Source: JBFGFX01 sp965232455
GTDB lineage: Bacteria; Pseudomonadota; Gammaproteobacteria; Steroidobacterales; Woeseiaceae
Reading direction: 5' to 3'
Assembly (NCBI GenBank): GCA_965232455.1
Contig: OZ246981.1
Location: 2,046,001 to 2,110,000 of the forward strand
Length of the DNA: 64,000 nt
Part shown: positions 52,188 to 60,214 of the stretch, piece by piece
How the letters are laid out: every line of letters begins with the position of its first letter
How positions within the stretch are numbered: the stretch's first letter is position 1
Position numbers and translations under genes: made by a program
The notes under the pieces: generated by a model
The model's database searches: none
What the model was told of the DNA's origin: nothing
Seen by the model: only the letters and a program-made list of their open reading frames with translations

Positions 52188-55100
52188 CTAACGGAGAATG
52201 ATCTCGTCCACGAACACCCAGGCCAGGTCGTTCCCGCCGTGCCAGGACGGCAGCCGGCCGTAGGGCGTCACTACGACCTCGTAGTACCGGTGGCGGCTGC
52301 CCGGCAACCGGATATCGAAACGATCCACGGCTTTGCGGCTCTGGGTGGCTTCCGACAGATCGTGCGCCGCCAGCAGCTCGAGCTCGTCCGGCGCACTGCC
52401 CGCGAACACCTCGACTTTCCTCGGCGCGAAGATCCAGTTGGTCGTATCGGTCAGTACGCCGACGGTCACTGCACTCAGCGCTACCGGTCGACCGAGATCC
52501 AGCAGCGGCCTGATAGCCGTCTTGCGCCCGGTCCAGCGGCCGTCGCTGTAGGTCGTGGAACCGATCTGCTGATCGAACAGCAGGCGGTGGTCGGCGCGAC
52601 CGTACGGGGTTTCCACCTCGGGCGACAGCACCTCGGGATAGCCGTCGCCGAGCGCCGGCAGAACGCTCCGGAACAGCGGTTTCGTCGTGACCCGGCTCGG
52701 CGCGAGACCGTCGTGATAGGCAATCGCGCGTAGCACCGTGTCTTCGGTCAGCGAAAACGGTTCGTCGTAACGCGTGGCGTTGCGATCGGGTATCGAGCCG
52801 TCGGTCGTATAGTAGATGTCCGCCTCGACGTCATCGCTCTTGAGCACCACTTCGTGACGGTCGACGAAGAAACCCTCGACACTCTCGTCGTAGGGCGCGA
52901 GCGTTGCGCTCCGTTCGATGTCCGGCTGCACCGTGTCGTCGAAATCTCCCAGCACGGTCTGGTGAGGCTGGCTGGCCCACGACTCGTTGGGTTCGGATCC
53001 CATCTCGAAGACCAGCACGCCGCCGTCCATGATCGCCCGATGCGTGATGTAGCTCTTCTCGTGTACGGCGCCATTCAGCGAGACGCTTTGCACGTAGACG
53101 TTTTCGGGCGACAGGTTGTTAGCGACGACCTCGAAGGTCCTGCCCGACTCGAGATTGATCGTGGCGCGGTCGTGGAACGGCGCGCCGAGCTGGTAGACGA
53201 GATCGCCGGGCGCCACCGGGTAGAAGCCCACGGAGCTGAAGATGTACCAGGCCGACATCTGGCCGAGATCCTCGTTGTTGATCAGACCGTCCGGCTTGTC
53301 GGAGTACATCGTCGTCAACACGGTATTGACGTATCTCTGCGTCTTCCACGGCTGACCGACGTAGTTGAACAGGTACGGCATGTGATGCCCGGGCTCGTCG
53401 CCATGGCCGTAGCGGCCGATGAATCCCGAGATATCCACGTGCTGATGGCCTTCGATCGGCTCGGCCTCGGTGAAAACACCGTCCAGCCATTCGGCATACG
53501 CCTCGCGCCCGCCGTACAGCCGGATGGCGGCCTGCATGTCGTGCGGCGTGTAGGCCGAGTACGCCCAGATGTTGCCCGAGATGTAGTTGCTCTTGAGGTC
53601 GCTCCACTGACCGTCGTCCATGGTCTTCCAGCCGCCCTGGCTGAGGCGCGGCCACAGGTAACCTTCATCCGGATTGAACAGGCTGCGGTAGCCCGTGCTG
53701 CGCCGGTCGAACAGCGCCGCGTCATCCGTCTTGCCGAGCTTCTCGGCCACGCGTGCGATGGCCCAGTCGAAGTAGTTCTGCTCGGTCGTCTTGGATACCG
53801 AACTGCCGATCTCACCCGTGACGTAGCCGTACGCCAGGTATTCGTCCATGCCGTTGACGTCATAGTTCGGACTGTGTTTGGTCTTGTCGAATGAGGCCGC
53901 GCGTATCGCGCGGTATGCCTCGTCGGCATCTATTCCCGGTATGTCCTTGAGGACGGCGTCGGCGATCGGCGAGGTCATGTTGTAGCCGATCATGCAGACG
54001 TTGTCGAAACCCATTGCCTCCCAGCCGGGCAGGCCGAGACCTTCGTCGGCATGGCGCGAAACCATGCTTGCGATCAGCCGGGCCGTTTGCTCCTGCTCGA
54101 TGATCGTCAACAGCGGATGCAGCGCCCGGTACGTGTCCCAGGTCGAGAAGTTGCTGTACTGCGGAATCGTCGATTGCCGGACCTTGCCTTCGACGTAGTA
54201 CCGGCCGTCGACGTCGGAGATCAGGTTCGGCCCGATGAACGCGTGGTACAAACCGGTATAGAAGGTTCGCTTCTTCGATTCGGACGCGTCGTCGATGACA
54301 ATCTTCTGGAGCACGTTCTGCCACTCGGCCTTCGCGGCGGCTCTCACCGTATCGAAATCGACGCCGCGGGCTTCCTGCTCGAAGTTCATCAGCGCGCCGT
54401 CGTAGCCGACGCCAGACAGCGCCAGCTTGACGGTAATCGTCGGACCGGCATCCGTGGCGAACGACACGTAAGCGCGCACGGTTCGCGCCGTGTGCACATC
54501 GGCTTCGACGCGCTGATCGTCATCGGTCAAACCGTAACCGGCGAACGGCGCAGAGAACTCCGCGACGAAATACATCGTGCGATCGCCGGCGGTGCCGCCC
54601 CGCGACTTCTTGTAGCCGCGGACGACGGTATCCGAGACGATTTCCAGCGACGTCTCGTACGTCGATTCCCCGATGTTGTGGGTCGGGTCGATGATGACGT
54701 AGCGATCCGCACCCGCTTCGTTGTAGGTGTAGCGGTGAAAGCCAGTGCGCGCCGTCGCCGTCAGCTCGGCGTCGATGTTCTCGTCGTCGAGATGCACTGC
54801 ATAGTAACCCGCCTCGGCACGTTCCCGATCGTGCGAGAACCGCGAGCGATACCCCGATTCGGGGTTTGCCTCGTTGCCCGGGTTCGTGTTCGGCGACGAT
54901 GCGGGCATCAGCAGTATGTCGCCGAGTGCCGCAAGCCCGGGACCGCTGATGTGCGTGTGGGCGAAGCCCTTCAGCACCGTGTCGCTGTAGTGATAACCCG
55001 AACTCCAGTCCCAGCCTTTGTAGTCGTTGGACGGGCTGAGTTGCACCATGCCGAACGGCCGGGTTGCGCCGGGAAACGTGTGGCCGCTTGCATCGGTGCC

Positions 55101-55268
55101 GATCATCGGATCGACGTACTGCGTCAGATCGTCGCTCCGCCCGGGCGCCCGCTCCGCGCAACCGCCGATCAGCAACGCGACGAGTGTCGCCAGCAGCGCC
55201 CGCGTACCGTGCAGCGGCTGCTTCACGGCGGCGATGGCGCGATCGGTCTTTTGCTCAGACACGCTCAA
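52188..55268 (-). CDS. GH92 lipoprotein with accessory domains and a substituted general acid
   Basis: A 1026-residue protein from TTG 55268 (GGAG 9 bases upstream); the frame reaches ATG 55424, but that would put the lipoprotein signal LLATLVALLIGGC inside the chain. GTG 55262 is another option. GH92 core motifs: YVDPMIGTDASGHTFPGATRPFGM, GFAHTHISGPGLAALGD, NFSTWDTYRALHPL, YGHGDEPGHH and NNEDLGQMSAW. Where GH92 enzymes have a glutamate in E-G-N-x-W-x-Y, this one reads ISGNIWAY. After the core come a chitobiase/hexosaminidase C-terminal-like Ig module (IYYTTDGSIPDRNATRYDEPF) and a F5/8-type carbohydrate-binding-like module (about 900-1026). The missing acid suggests a substrate with a good leaving group (mannosyl-phosphate) or an altered mechanism. 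Confidence 0.88.
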   Translation of the reverse strand: MSVSEQKTDRAIAAVKQPLHGTRALLATLVALLIGGCAERAPGRSDDLTQYVDPMIGTDASGHTFPGATRPFGMVQLSPSNDYKGWDWSSGYHYSDTVLKGFAHTHISGPGLAALGDILLMPASSPNTNPGNEANPESGYRSRFSHDRERAEAGYYAVHLDDENIDAELTATARTGFHRYTYNEAGADRYVIIDPTHNIGESTYETSLEIVSDTVVRGYKKSRGGTAGDRTMYFVAEFSAPFAGYGLTDDDQRVEADVHTARTVRAYVSFATDAGPTITVKLALSGVGYDGALMNFEQEARGVDFDTVRAAAKAEWQNVLQKIVIDDASESKKRTFYTGLYHAFIGPNLISDVDGRYYVEGKVRQSTIPQYSNFSTWDTYRALHPLLTIIEQEQTARLIASMVSRHADEGLGLPGWEAMGFDNVCMIGYNMTSPIADAVLKDIPGIDADEAYRAIRAASFDKTKHSPNYDVNGMDEYLAYGYVTGEIGSSVSKTTEQNYFDWAIARVAEKLGKTDDAALFDRRSTGYRSLFNPDEGYLWPRLSQGGWKTMDDGQWSDLKSNYISGNIWAYSAYTPHDMQAAIRLYGGREAYAEWLDGVFTEAEPIEGHQHVDISGFIGRYGHGDEPGHHMPYLFNYVGQPWKTQRYVNTVLTTMYSDKPDGLINNEDLGQMSAWYIFSSVGFYPVAPGDLVYQLGAPFHDRATINLESGRTFEVVANNLSPENVYVQSVSLNGAVHEKSYITHRAIMDGGVLVFEMGSEPNESWASQPHQTVLGDFDDTVQPDIERSATLAPYDESVEGFFVDRHEVVLKSDDVEADIYYTTDGSIPDRNATRYDEPFSLTEDTVLRAIAYHDGLAPSRVTTKPLFRSVLPALGDGYPEVLSPEVETPYGRADHRLLFDQQIGSTTYSDGRWTGRKTAIRPLLDLGRPVALSAVTVGVLTDTTNWIFAPRKVEVFAGSAPDELELLAAHDLSEATQSRKAVDRFDIRLPGSRHRYYEVVVTPYGRLPSWHGGNDLAWVFVDEIILR

Positions 55269-55454
55269 CGGGGCGTTCTCCTTGTTTTGGCCGGGCGTGG
55301 AGATTCTGACACTAGGTTTACCATACGATCGCTGCGGGGCGAACGATACCGGTTTCTTTCGGCATAACAGCCTTGACCGACGGCGCCGTCTGTCGCTCGA
55401 GAACTCGAAAAAATTCAATGCCATCCGAACCGATTGTGCTATCTTATAGCAAAA

Positions 55455-55468
55455 TGTAACCGGTTACA
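55455..55468. promoter_or_regulatory. LacI-family operator between the divergent GH92 and GH47 genes
   Basis: TGTAACCGGTTACA is a perfect 14-bp palindrome with the central CG typical of LacI-family sites. It lies between divergent genes 38 bases upstream of the GH47 ATG, and a TATAAG box for the GH92 direction lies 11 bases beyond it. The LacI regulator gene is 1.5 kb away, so this is its probable operator. I found no second perfect copy elsewhere in the window. Confidence 0.8.
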
Positions 55469-55506
55469 CCCCTGTACTCGGGACTACTGGCACACAAGGA
55501 CGGCCA

Positions 55507-56910
55507 ATGAGAATCCCAATCGCCTCAGGCCTCCTCCTGGCCGTCTGCTGCGGACCGGGATCCGCCGCCACGGCCTCCCCCGCCGAGGTGCTCGCGGCCG
55601 AAGTCCGGGCCGAAACCCTGCGCACCTGGAACGATTACAAGCGGTATGCCTGGGGCCACGACGTCCTGCTGCCGATCTCGAGGCGGGGCTACGACTGGTA
55701 CGAGGAAACGCTCGGCATTTCGCCGTTCGACGCCTACAGCACGCTGAAGGTCATGGGCTTCGACGAGGAAGCAAGCGAGATCGAGGACTACGCCCTTGCG
55801 ATGGATTGGGACAAGGACGTCTACGTGCAGGTATTCGAGGTCAACATCCGCATCCTCGGCGGCCTGCTATCGATGTATCACTACAGCGGCGACCCCAGGA
55901 TACTCGCCAAAACACGCGATTTCGCCGACCGGCTGCTGCCCGCGTTCAACACGCCGACCGGTATCCCGACACATTCCGTGAACCTGCGCACCGGCAGGAC
56001 GGCGGGGGACAAAGGTCGGGGCAGCGGCGACATCGTCAACGTGGCGCAGGCGGCTTCCTATCTGTTCGAGTTCGGTATCCTGAGCTACTACACCGAAGAC
56101 CCGAAGTACTACCAGGCCGCCAAACGAGCCACACTCGCGGTATTCGAGCGCCGCTCCGGTATCGGCCTCGTCGGAGAGCACATCAACGTACGCACCGGCG
56201 AATGGGAGGGCACGCGCTGGAGTCATCTGCAGGCCGGTGTCGACGCCTATTACGAGTACATGTACAAGAGCTGGATGATTTTCGGAGATCCCGAGATCAA
56301 GGCCGTCTGGGATTTCAGTCTCGAAAAAATCAATCGGTATCTCGGCGAGGAATACGACGGCCAGTACTTCTATACGATCGTCGACATGGATACCGGCAGG
56401 GTACTGAAACGCTCCGTGTCGCTTTACGACGCGTTTTTTCCGGCCATGCAGGCGATATCCGGAGACGTGGCGGCGGCTGCCCGAAACCAGAGGACCTGGC
56501 ACTGGCTGTGGCGCAAGTACGGCCTGCTCCCGACACGCTATCGCTACGACACAGCCGAACCCGAGTACCTCAATCAGGAACTCAATCCCGAGATCGTCGA
56601 ATCCGCGTACTACCTGCACCAGATCACCGGCAGGCAGGAATACATGGACATGATCGAAACCTACTGGGCCGACATCAAACGGTGCTGCCGCCACGACGTC
56701 GGCTACCACTCCATCGCCGACGTGCGCACGATGGAGGAGAAAGACTACATGCCGACGTTTTTCCTCGCGGAAACGCTGAAGTACTTCTACGTTGCCTTCG
56801 CCGGCCGCCAGGTATTCGACTTCGACGCCCACGTGTTCAGCACCGAGGCGCACACCTTCCGGCGTGACGACTTCGACAAGGATGAGGCAAAAGCGCGCCT
56901 GGGCTACTGA
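55507..56910 (+). CDS. Exported alpha-1,2-mannosidase, glycoside hydrolase family 47
   Basis: A 467-residue protein with a signal peptide (ending at about residue 20-22, GPGSAAT). Family GH47 landmarks in order: YAWGHDVLLPISRRGYDW, DAYSTLKVMGFDEEA, FEVNIRILGGLLSMYH, VNLRTG, LQAGVDAYYEYMYKSW, EIVESAYYLHQITG, TFFLAETLKYFYVAF, and FSTEAHTF with the calcium-binding threonine. GH47 enzymes are inverting, calcium-dependent and remove alpha-1,2-mannose from Man9-type N-glycans; they are common in eukaryotes and uncommon in bacteria. AAGGA precedes the ATG. Divergent from a GH92 gene across the operator. Confidence 0.9.
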   Translation: MRIPIASGLLLAVCCGPGSAATASPAEVLAAEVRAETLRTWNDYKRYAWGHDVLLPISRRGYDWYEETLGISPFDAYSTLKVMGFDEEASEIEDYALAMDWDKDVYVQVFEVNIRILGGLLSMYHYSGDPRILAKTRDFADRLLPAFNTPTGIPTHSVNLRTGRTAGDKGRGSGDIVNVAQAASYLFEFGILSYYTEDPKYYQAAKRATLAVFERRSGIGLVGEHINVRTGEWEGTRWSHLQAGVDAYYEYMYKSWMIFGDPEIKAVWDFSLEKINRYLGEEYDGQYFYTIVDMDTGRVLKRSVSLYDAFFPAMQAISGDVAAAARNQRTWHWLWRKYGLLPTRYRYDTAEPEYLNQELNPEIVESAYYLHQITGRQEYMDMIETYWADIKRCCRHDVGYHSIADVRTMEEKDYMPTFFLAETLKYFYVAFAGRQVFDFDAHVFSTEAHTFRRDDFDKDEAKARLGY

Positions 56911-56929
56911 CGACTGGCGACGAAACCGG

Positions 56930-57922
56930 CTACTGACGATCGGGGGTGCTGCTCCGAGTCACGAAATCGTACGGCAGGATGATCTCTTCCTGCTCGATCT
57001 CGCCGCCCTCGATCAAATCGATCAACATGTCGCAAGCCATCTTCCCGATGTCCTCGGCCGGTTGTTTTATCGTCGTCAGCGGCGGATCGCAGTGGCTCGC
57101 GAAGTCGATGTCATCGAAGCCGGTGATGGCCATTTCGTTCGGAACGTCGATGCCCGCGGATTTCAATCCCTGAATCGCGCCAATCGCCATCTCGTCGTTC
57201 ATGCAGAAAATGGCGGTCGGCCTGCTACGCATCTTCGCGATCTCGGCGCCCGCTTCCGCCCCCGAGGCCATCGTGAAACCGCCCTGAACGACGAGCTCCG
57301 GTCGATGCCTTATCTTGTGGGCGGCCAGGCTCTTCCTGTACCCCTTCAGTCGATCGATGGTATGCGGATTGGTCTGCGGCCCGCACAGGACCGCAATCCG
57401 TTCGTGCCCCTGTGCGATCAGGTAGTCGACGACCGTTTTCGCCGCATCGACATTGTCGATCCGTACGGACGGCAGCGGCGTTCGCTCGCAACCGCAGGCA
57501 TAGACCAGCGGGAATCCCGGATTCTCGTCGAACGCCGAGCGTTCCCGGCTGGGGCGAAACTGGATGACGCCGTCTGACAAACGCGTCTCCACCAGTCTGA
57601 TGTACTCCTTCTCACGCTGCAGGGAGTCGCGAATGTCACCCAGCAAGACCGAGTAACCGCGCTCCTGCGCGGCGAACTCGGCGCCGCGGATGACCCGGGA
57701 ATAGAACGGGTTGTCGATGCTCGGCACCAGGATGACGAGCGAGTAGGATCGCTCGGAGCGGAAGTTGCGGGCCAGCATGTTCGGGCGATAGTTGAGCTTC
57801 TCGACCGCCGCCATCACCTTGTCGCGGCTGCTCTTCGAGACCAGCTCCGGGTTCTTCAATGCCCGTGATACGGTCGCCGTCGAGACGCCGGCAACGCGCG
57901 ATACTTCTCTGATATTGGACAT
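56930..57922 (-). CDS. LacI-family transcriptional regulator of the mannoside locus
   Basis: A 330-residue regulator. Residues 1-50 are the LacI helix-turn-helix and hinge (NIREVSRVAGVSTATVSRALKNPELV, KLNYRPNMLARNFRSERSYS), the rest a periplasmic-binding-protein-like effector domain (LVPSIDNPFYSRVIRGAE; ITGFDDIDFASHCDPPLTT). It follows the GH92 gene at 57955 by 32 bases, so is part of the MFS-GH92-GH92-lacI operon, and meets the GH47 gene tail to tail. Effector unknown; mannose or a mannobiose is likely. Confidence 0.94.
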   Translation of the reverse strand: MSNIREVSRVAGVSTATVSRALKNPELVSKSSRDKVMAAVEKLNYRPNMLARNFRSERSYSLVILVPSIDNPFYSRVIRGAEFAAQERGYSVLLGDIRDSLQREKEYIRLVETRLSDGVIQFRPSRERSAFDENPGFPLVYACGCERTPLPSVRIDNVDAAKTVVDYLIAQGHERIAVLCGPQTNPHTIDRLKGYRKSLAAHKIRHRPELVVQGGFTMASGAEAGAEIAKMRSRPTAIFCMNDEMAIGAIQGLKSAGIDVPNEMAITGFDDIDFASHCDPPLTTIKQPAEDIGKMACDMLIDLIEGGEIEQEEIILPYDFVTRSSTPDRQ

Positions 57923-57954
57923 GCTGGTTTAGTAGCTTAACCCCTACCCGTCGT

Positions 57955-60210
57955 CTATTCCAGGCGACGACCGCCCGCGGTCGCCGGCTCCGGACTCATC
58001 ACGAACACGAGTTCGCCTCCCGCCATTATGTCATCGTGCCGGAGTACCGGCCGCGAGACCGGCCTGCCGTTGAGGCGGATCGACTGCACGTACACGTTGC
58101 CGGGCGACTGGTTCTCCGCGACGATGACGAACTCCCGGCCGTTCTCCAGCGACAGTGTCGCCGCGTCGACCTGCGGACTACCGAAGACGTACTCCCCCGA
58201 AGCGGGGTTCACCGGATAGAATCCGAGCGCGCTGAACAGGTACCAGGCGGACAACTGACCGGCATCTTCGTTGCCGCTCAGGCCGTCCGGCCGAGTGCTG
58301 TAGTACTCGTCCATTATCTGCCGCACGCGACGCTCGGTTTTGTGACCCTGACCGACGTACTGGTACAGGTACGGCGTATGGTGCGAGGGCTCGTTACCGT
58401 GTACGTATTGGCCGATGTAGCCCGATATCCATTCCGGCAACTCGTCGCTTTCCTGCTCGAGCTCGAACAGACTGTCCAGCCTGCCCGCGAACGCCGCGGG
58501 ACCGCCCATCAGCGCAACGAGCGCCTCGACGTCGTGGGGGACGAACCACAGATACTGCCAGGCGTTGGCCTCGCAATAGTCCTCCGGATAATACGCCAGC
58601 GGATCGAACGGCTCCCTGAACCGCCCATCGCGGCCCTTCGCGCGCATGAAACCGCGGTCGGCGTCATAGTGGTGACGAAAATTGCCGGCGCGGCGCATGA
58701 ACGCCCGATAGTCGTCGTCCCTTCCCAACGCCCCGGCAACCTGCGCCAGCGCCCAGTCGTCGTAGGCGTACTCCAGCGTCAGTGACACGTTCCACTTGCC
58801 GTGTTCGTGCGGTACGTAGCCCAGCGACCTGTAATCGTCGATCCCAAATCCGTCCTGCATCGCGCTCGCCTTCATCGCGGTCAGCAGGCGCTCGCCGTCG
58901 ACGTCGGTGAGCCCCTTCAGGTACGCGTCGGCCAGCACCGGTACGGCATGGTAGCCGATCATCATGTCGGTCTCGTTGCCCTGGAAATTCCAGACCGGTA
59001 GCAGACCGTACTCGTCGTAGTGCGCCATCAGCGAGCGCATCATCTCCCGGGTGCGGGCCTGATCGGTGATGGTCTTCCACGGATGCAGCGCACGAAACGT
59101 GTCCCACAACGAGAACAGCGAATAGCGCGGGCCGGCGTCGGCGGTGTGTATCCCGCCGTCGGGTCCTTTGTATTCCCCGTTGACGTCGGAGTAGACCCGC
59201 GGCGCCAGGTGCGTGTGGTACAGCGCCGTGTAAAACTGGCGCTTGTTGTCGGCGTCGGTTTCGACCGCTACGCGCGACAGCGCCTGTTCCCAGGCGGCGG
59301 CGGCCGCGTGGCGTATTCCCTCGAAGCCGCGACCGGGCTCGTCCGCCAGCAGGTTCTGCCGTGCATTCTCGACGCTGACCGAGCTGATGCCCGTTTCGAC
59401 GACGAGCCGTTTCCGGTCGCGGACGTCGAACTCGAACACGGCAATCACATCGTCGCCGCGGGCCGCATCGGCCGCGACCGGCTCGCCGCCCGCGATCAAT
59501 TCGACGCCGGTCATCGGCCGCGAGAAGCGGGTATAGAAGTAGACGCGCTGATCTTTCGCCCAGCCGGTCGACTTACGGTAACCGCCGATTGTCCTGTCGT
59601 CGAGGACGGTCAGCTCCGTATCGACGGTTTCGTCCCAGTTGCGGGAATACCCCAGGTCCAGCTTGACCAGGCCCTCGCTGTGCTCGTCGGCATAGGTGTA
59701 TTCCTGATAGCCGCTTCGCAAGGCCGCCGTCAGCCGGACACCGATGTTGTAGGTATCCAGATGGACCTCGTAATAACCCGGCGACGCCGCCTCCCGCTCA
59801 TGGCTGAACGCCGAGACCACGGTCGATTCGGGGTTGACGTCGTCGAGTTGCTCGCTCCTGAAGGGGCGCACCAGCGGCATGAAGGACACGTCGTACAGAT
59901 CCCCCGCGCCGGTACCCGACAGATGTGTGTGACTGAAACCCGCGATGACGGTATCGGGATAGTAGTAGCCTGCGATCCAGTCCCAACCGTTGCGCCCGTT
60001 ATCGGGGCTGAGCTGCACCATGCCGTGCGGCACGGTTGCACCCGGATAGGTCTTGCCCTTGCCGCCGGTGCCGATAAAGGGATCGACGTACGACACCAGC
60101 TGTGCAGCCGAACCGTCCGCGGCCGGCACGCCACCGCCGACCGAGAGCAGCGTCAGCGCAATCGGCAAAACCGACGCGCAACGACCCGTTCGATGAGACA
60201 GCACCGACAT
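57955..60210 (-). CDS. Exported alpha-mannosidase, glycoside hydrolase family 92
   Basis: A 751-residue enzyme from ATG 60210 (the frame extends 14 codons up), with a signal peptide (VLPIALTLLSVGGGVPAADG). Core motifs: YVDPFIGTGGKGKTYPGATVPHGM, GFSHTHLSGTGAGD, YSLFSLWDTFRALHPW, the acid motif CEANAWQY with glutamate kept, YVHGNEPSHHTPYLYQYVG and GNEDAGQLSAW. The intact HGNEPSHH loop and acid make this the most canonical alpha-1,2-type GH92 of the four. It starts 4 bases after the stop of the previous GH92 gene. Confidence 0.93.
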   Translation of the reverse strand: MSVLSHRTGRCASVLPIALTLLSVGGGVPAADGSAAQLVSYVDPFIGTGGKGKTYPGATVPHGMVQLSPDNGRNGWDWIAGYYYPDTVIAGFSHTHLSGTGAGDLYDVSFMPLVRPFRSEQLDDVNPESTVVSAFSHEREAASPGYYEVHLDTYNIGVRLTAALRSGYQEYTYADEHSEGLVKLDLGYSRNWDETVDTELTVLDDRTIGGYRKSTGWAKDQRVYFYTRFSRPMTGVELIAGGEPVAADAARGDDVIAVFEFDVRDRKRLVVETGISSVSVENARQNLLADEPGRGFEGIRHAAAAAWEQALSRVAVETDADNKRQFYTALYHTHLAPRVYSDVNGEYKGPDGGIHTADAGPRYSLFSLWDTFRALHPWKTITDQARTREMMRSLMAHYDEYGLLPVWNFQGNETDMMIGYHAVPVLADAYLKGLTDVDGERLLTAMKASAMQDGFGIDDYRSLGYVPHEHGKWNVSLTLEYAYDDWALAQVAGALGRDDDYRAFMRRAGNFRHHYDADRGFMRAKGRDGRFREPFDPLAYYPEDYCEANAWQYLWFVPHDVEALVALMGGPAAFAGRLDSLFELEQESDELPEWISGYIGQYVHGNEPSHHTPYLYQYVGQGHKTERRVRQIMDEYYSTRPDGLSGNEDAGQLSAWYLFSALGFYPVNPASGEYVFGSPQVDAATLSLENGREFVIVAENQSPGNVYVQSIRLNGRPVSRPVLRHDDIMAGGELVFVMSPEPATAGGRRLE

Positions 60211-60214
60211 CGTG

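Noticed and set aside
55269..55424. Upstream start for the GH92 lipoprotein
   Set aside because: It would bury the lipoprotein signal 75 residues into the protein with a basic, unrelated N-terminus.
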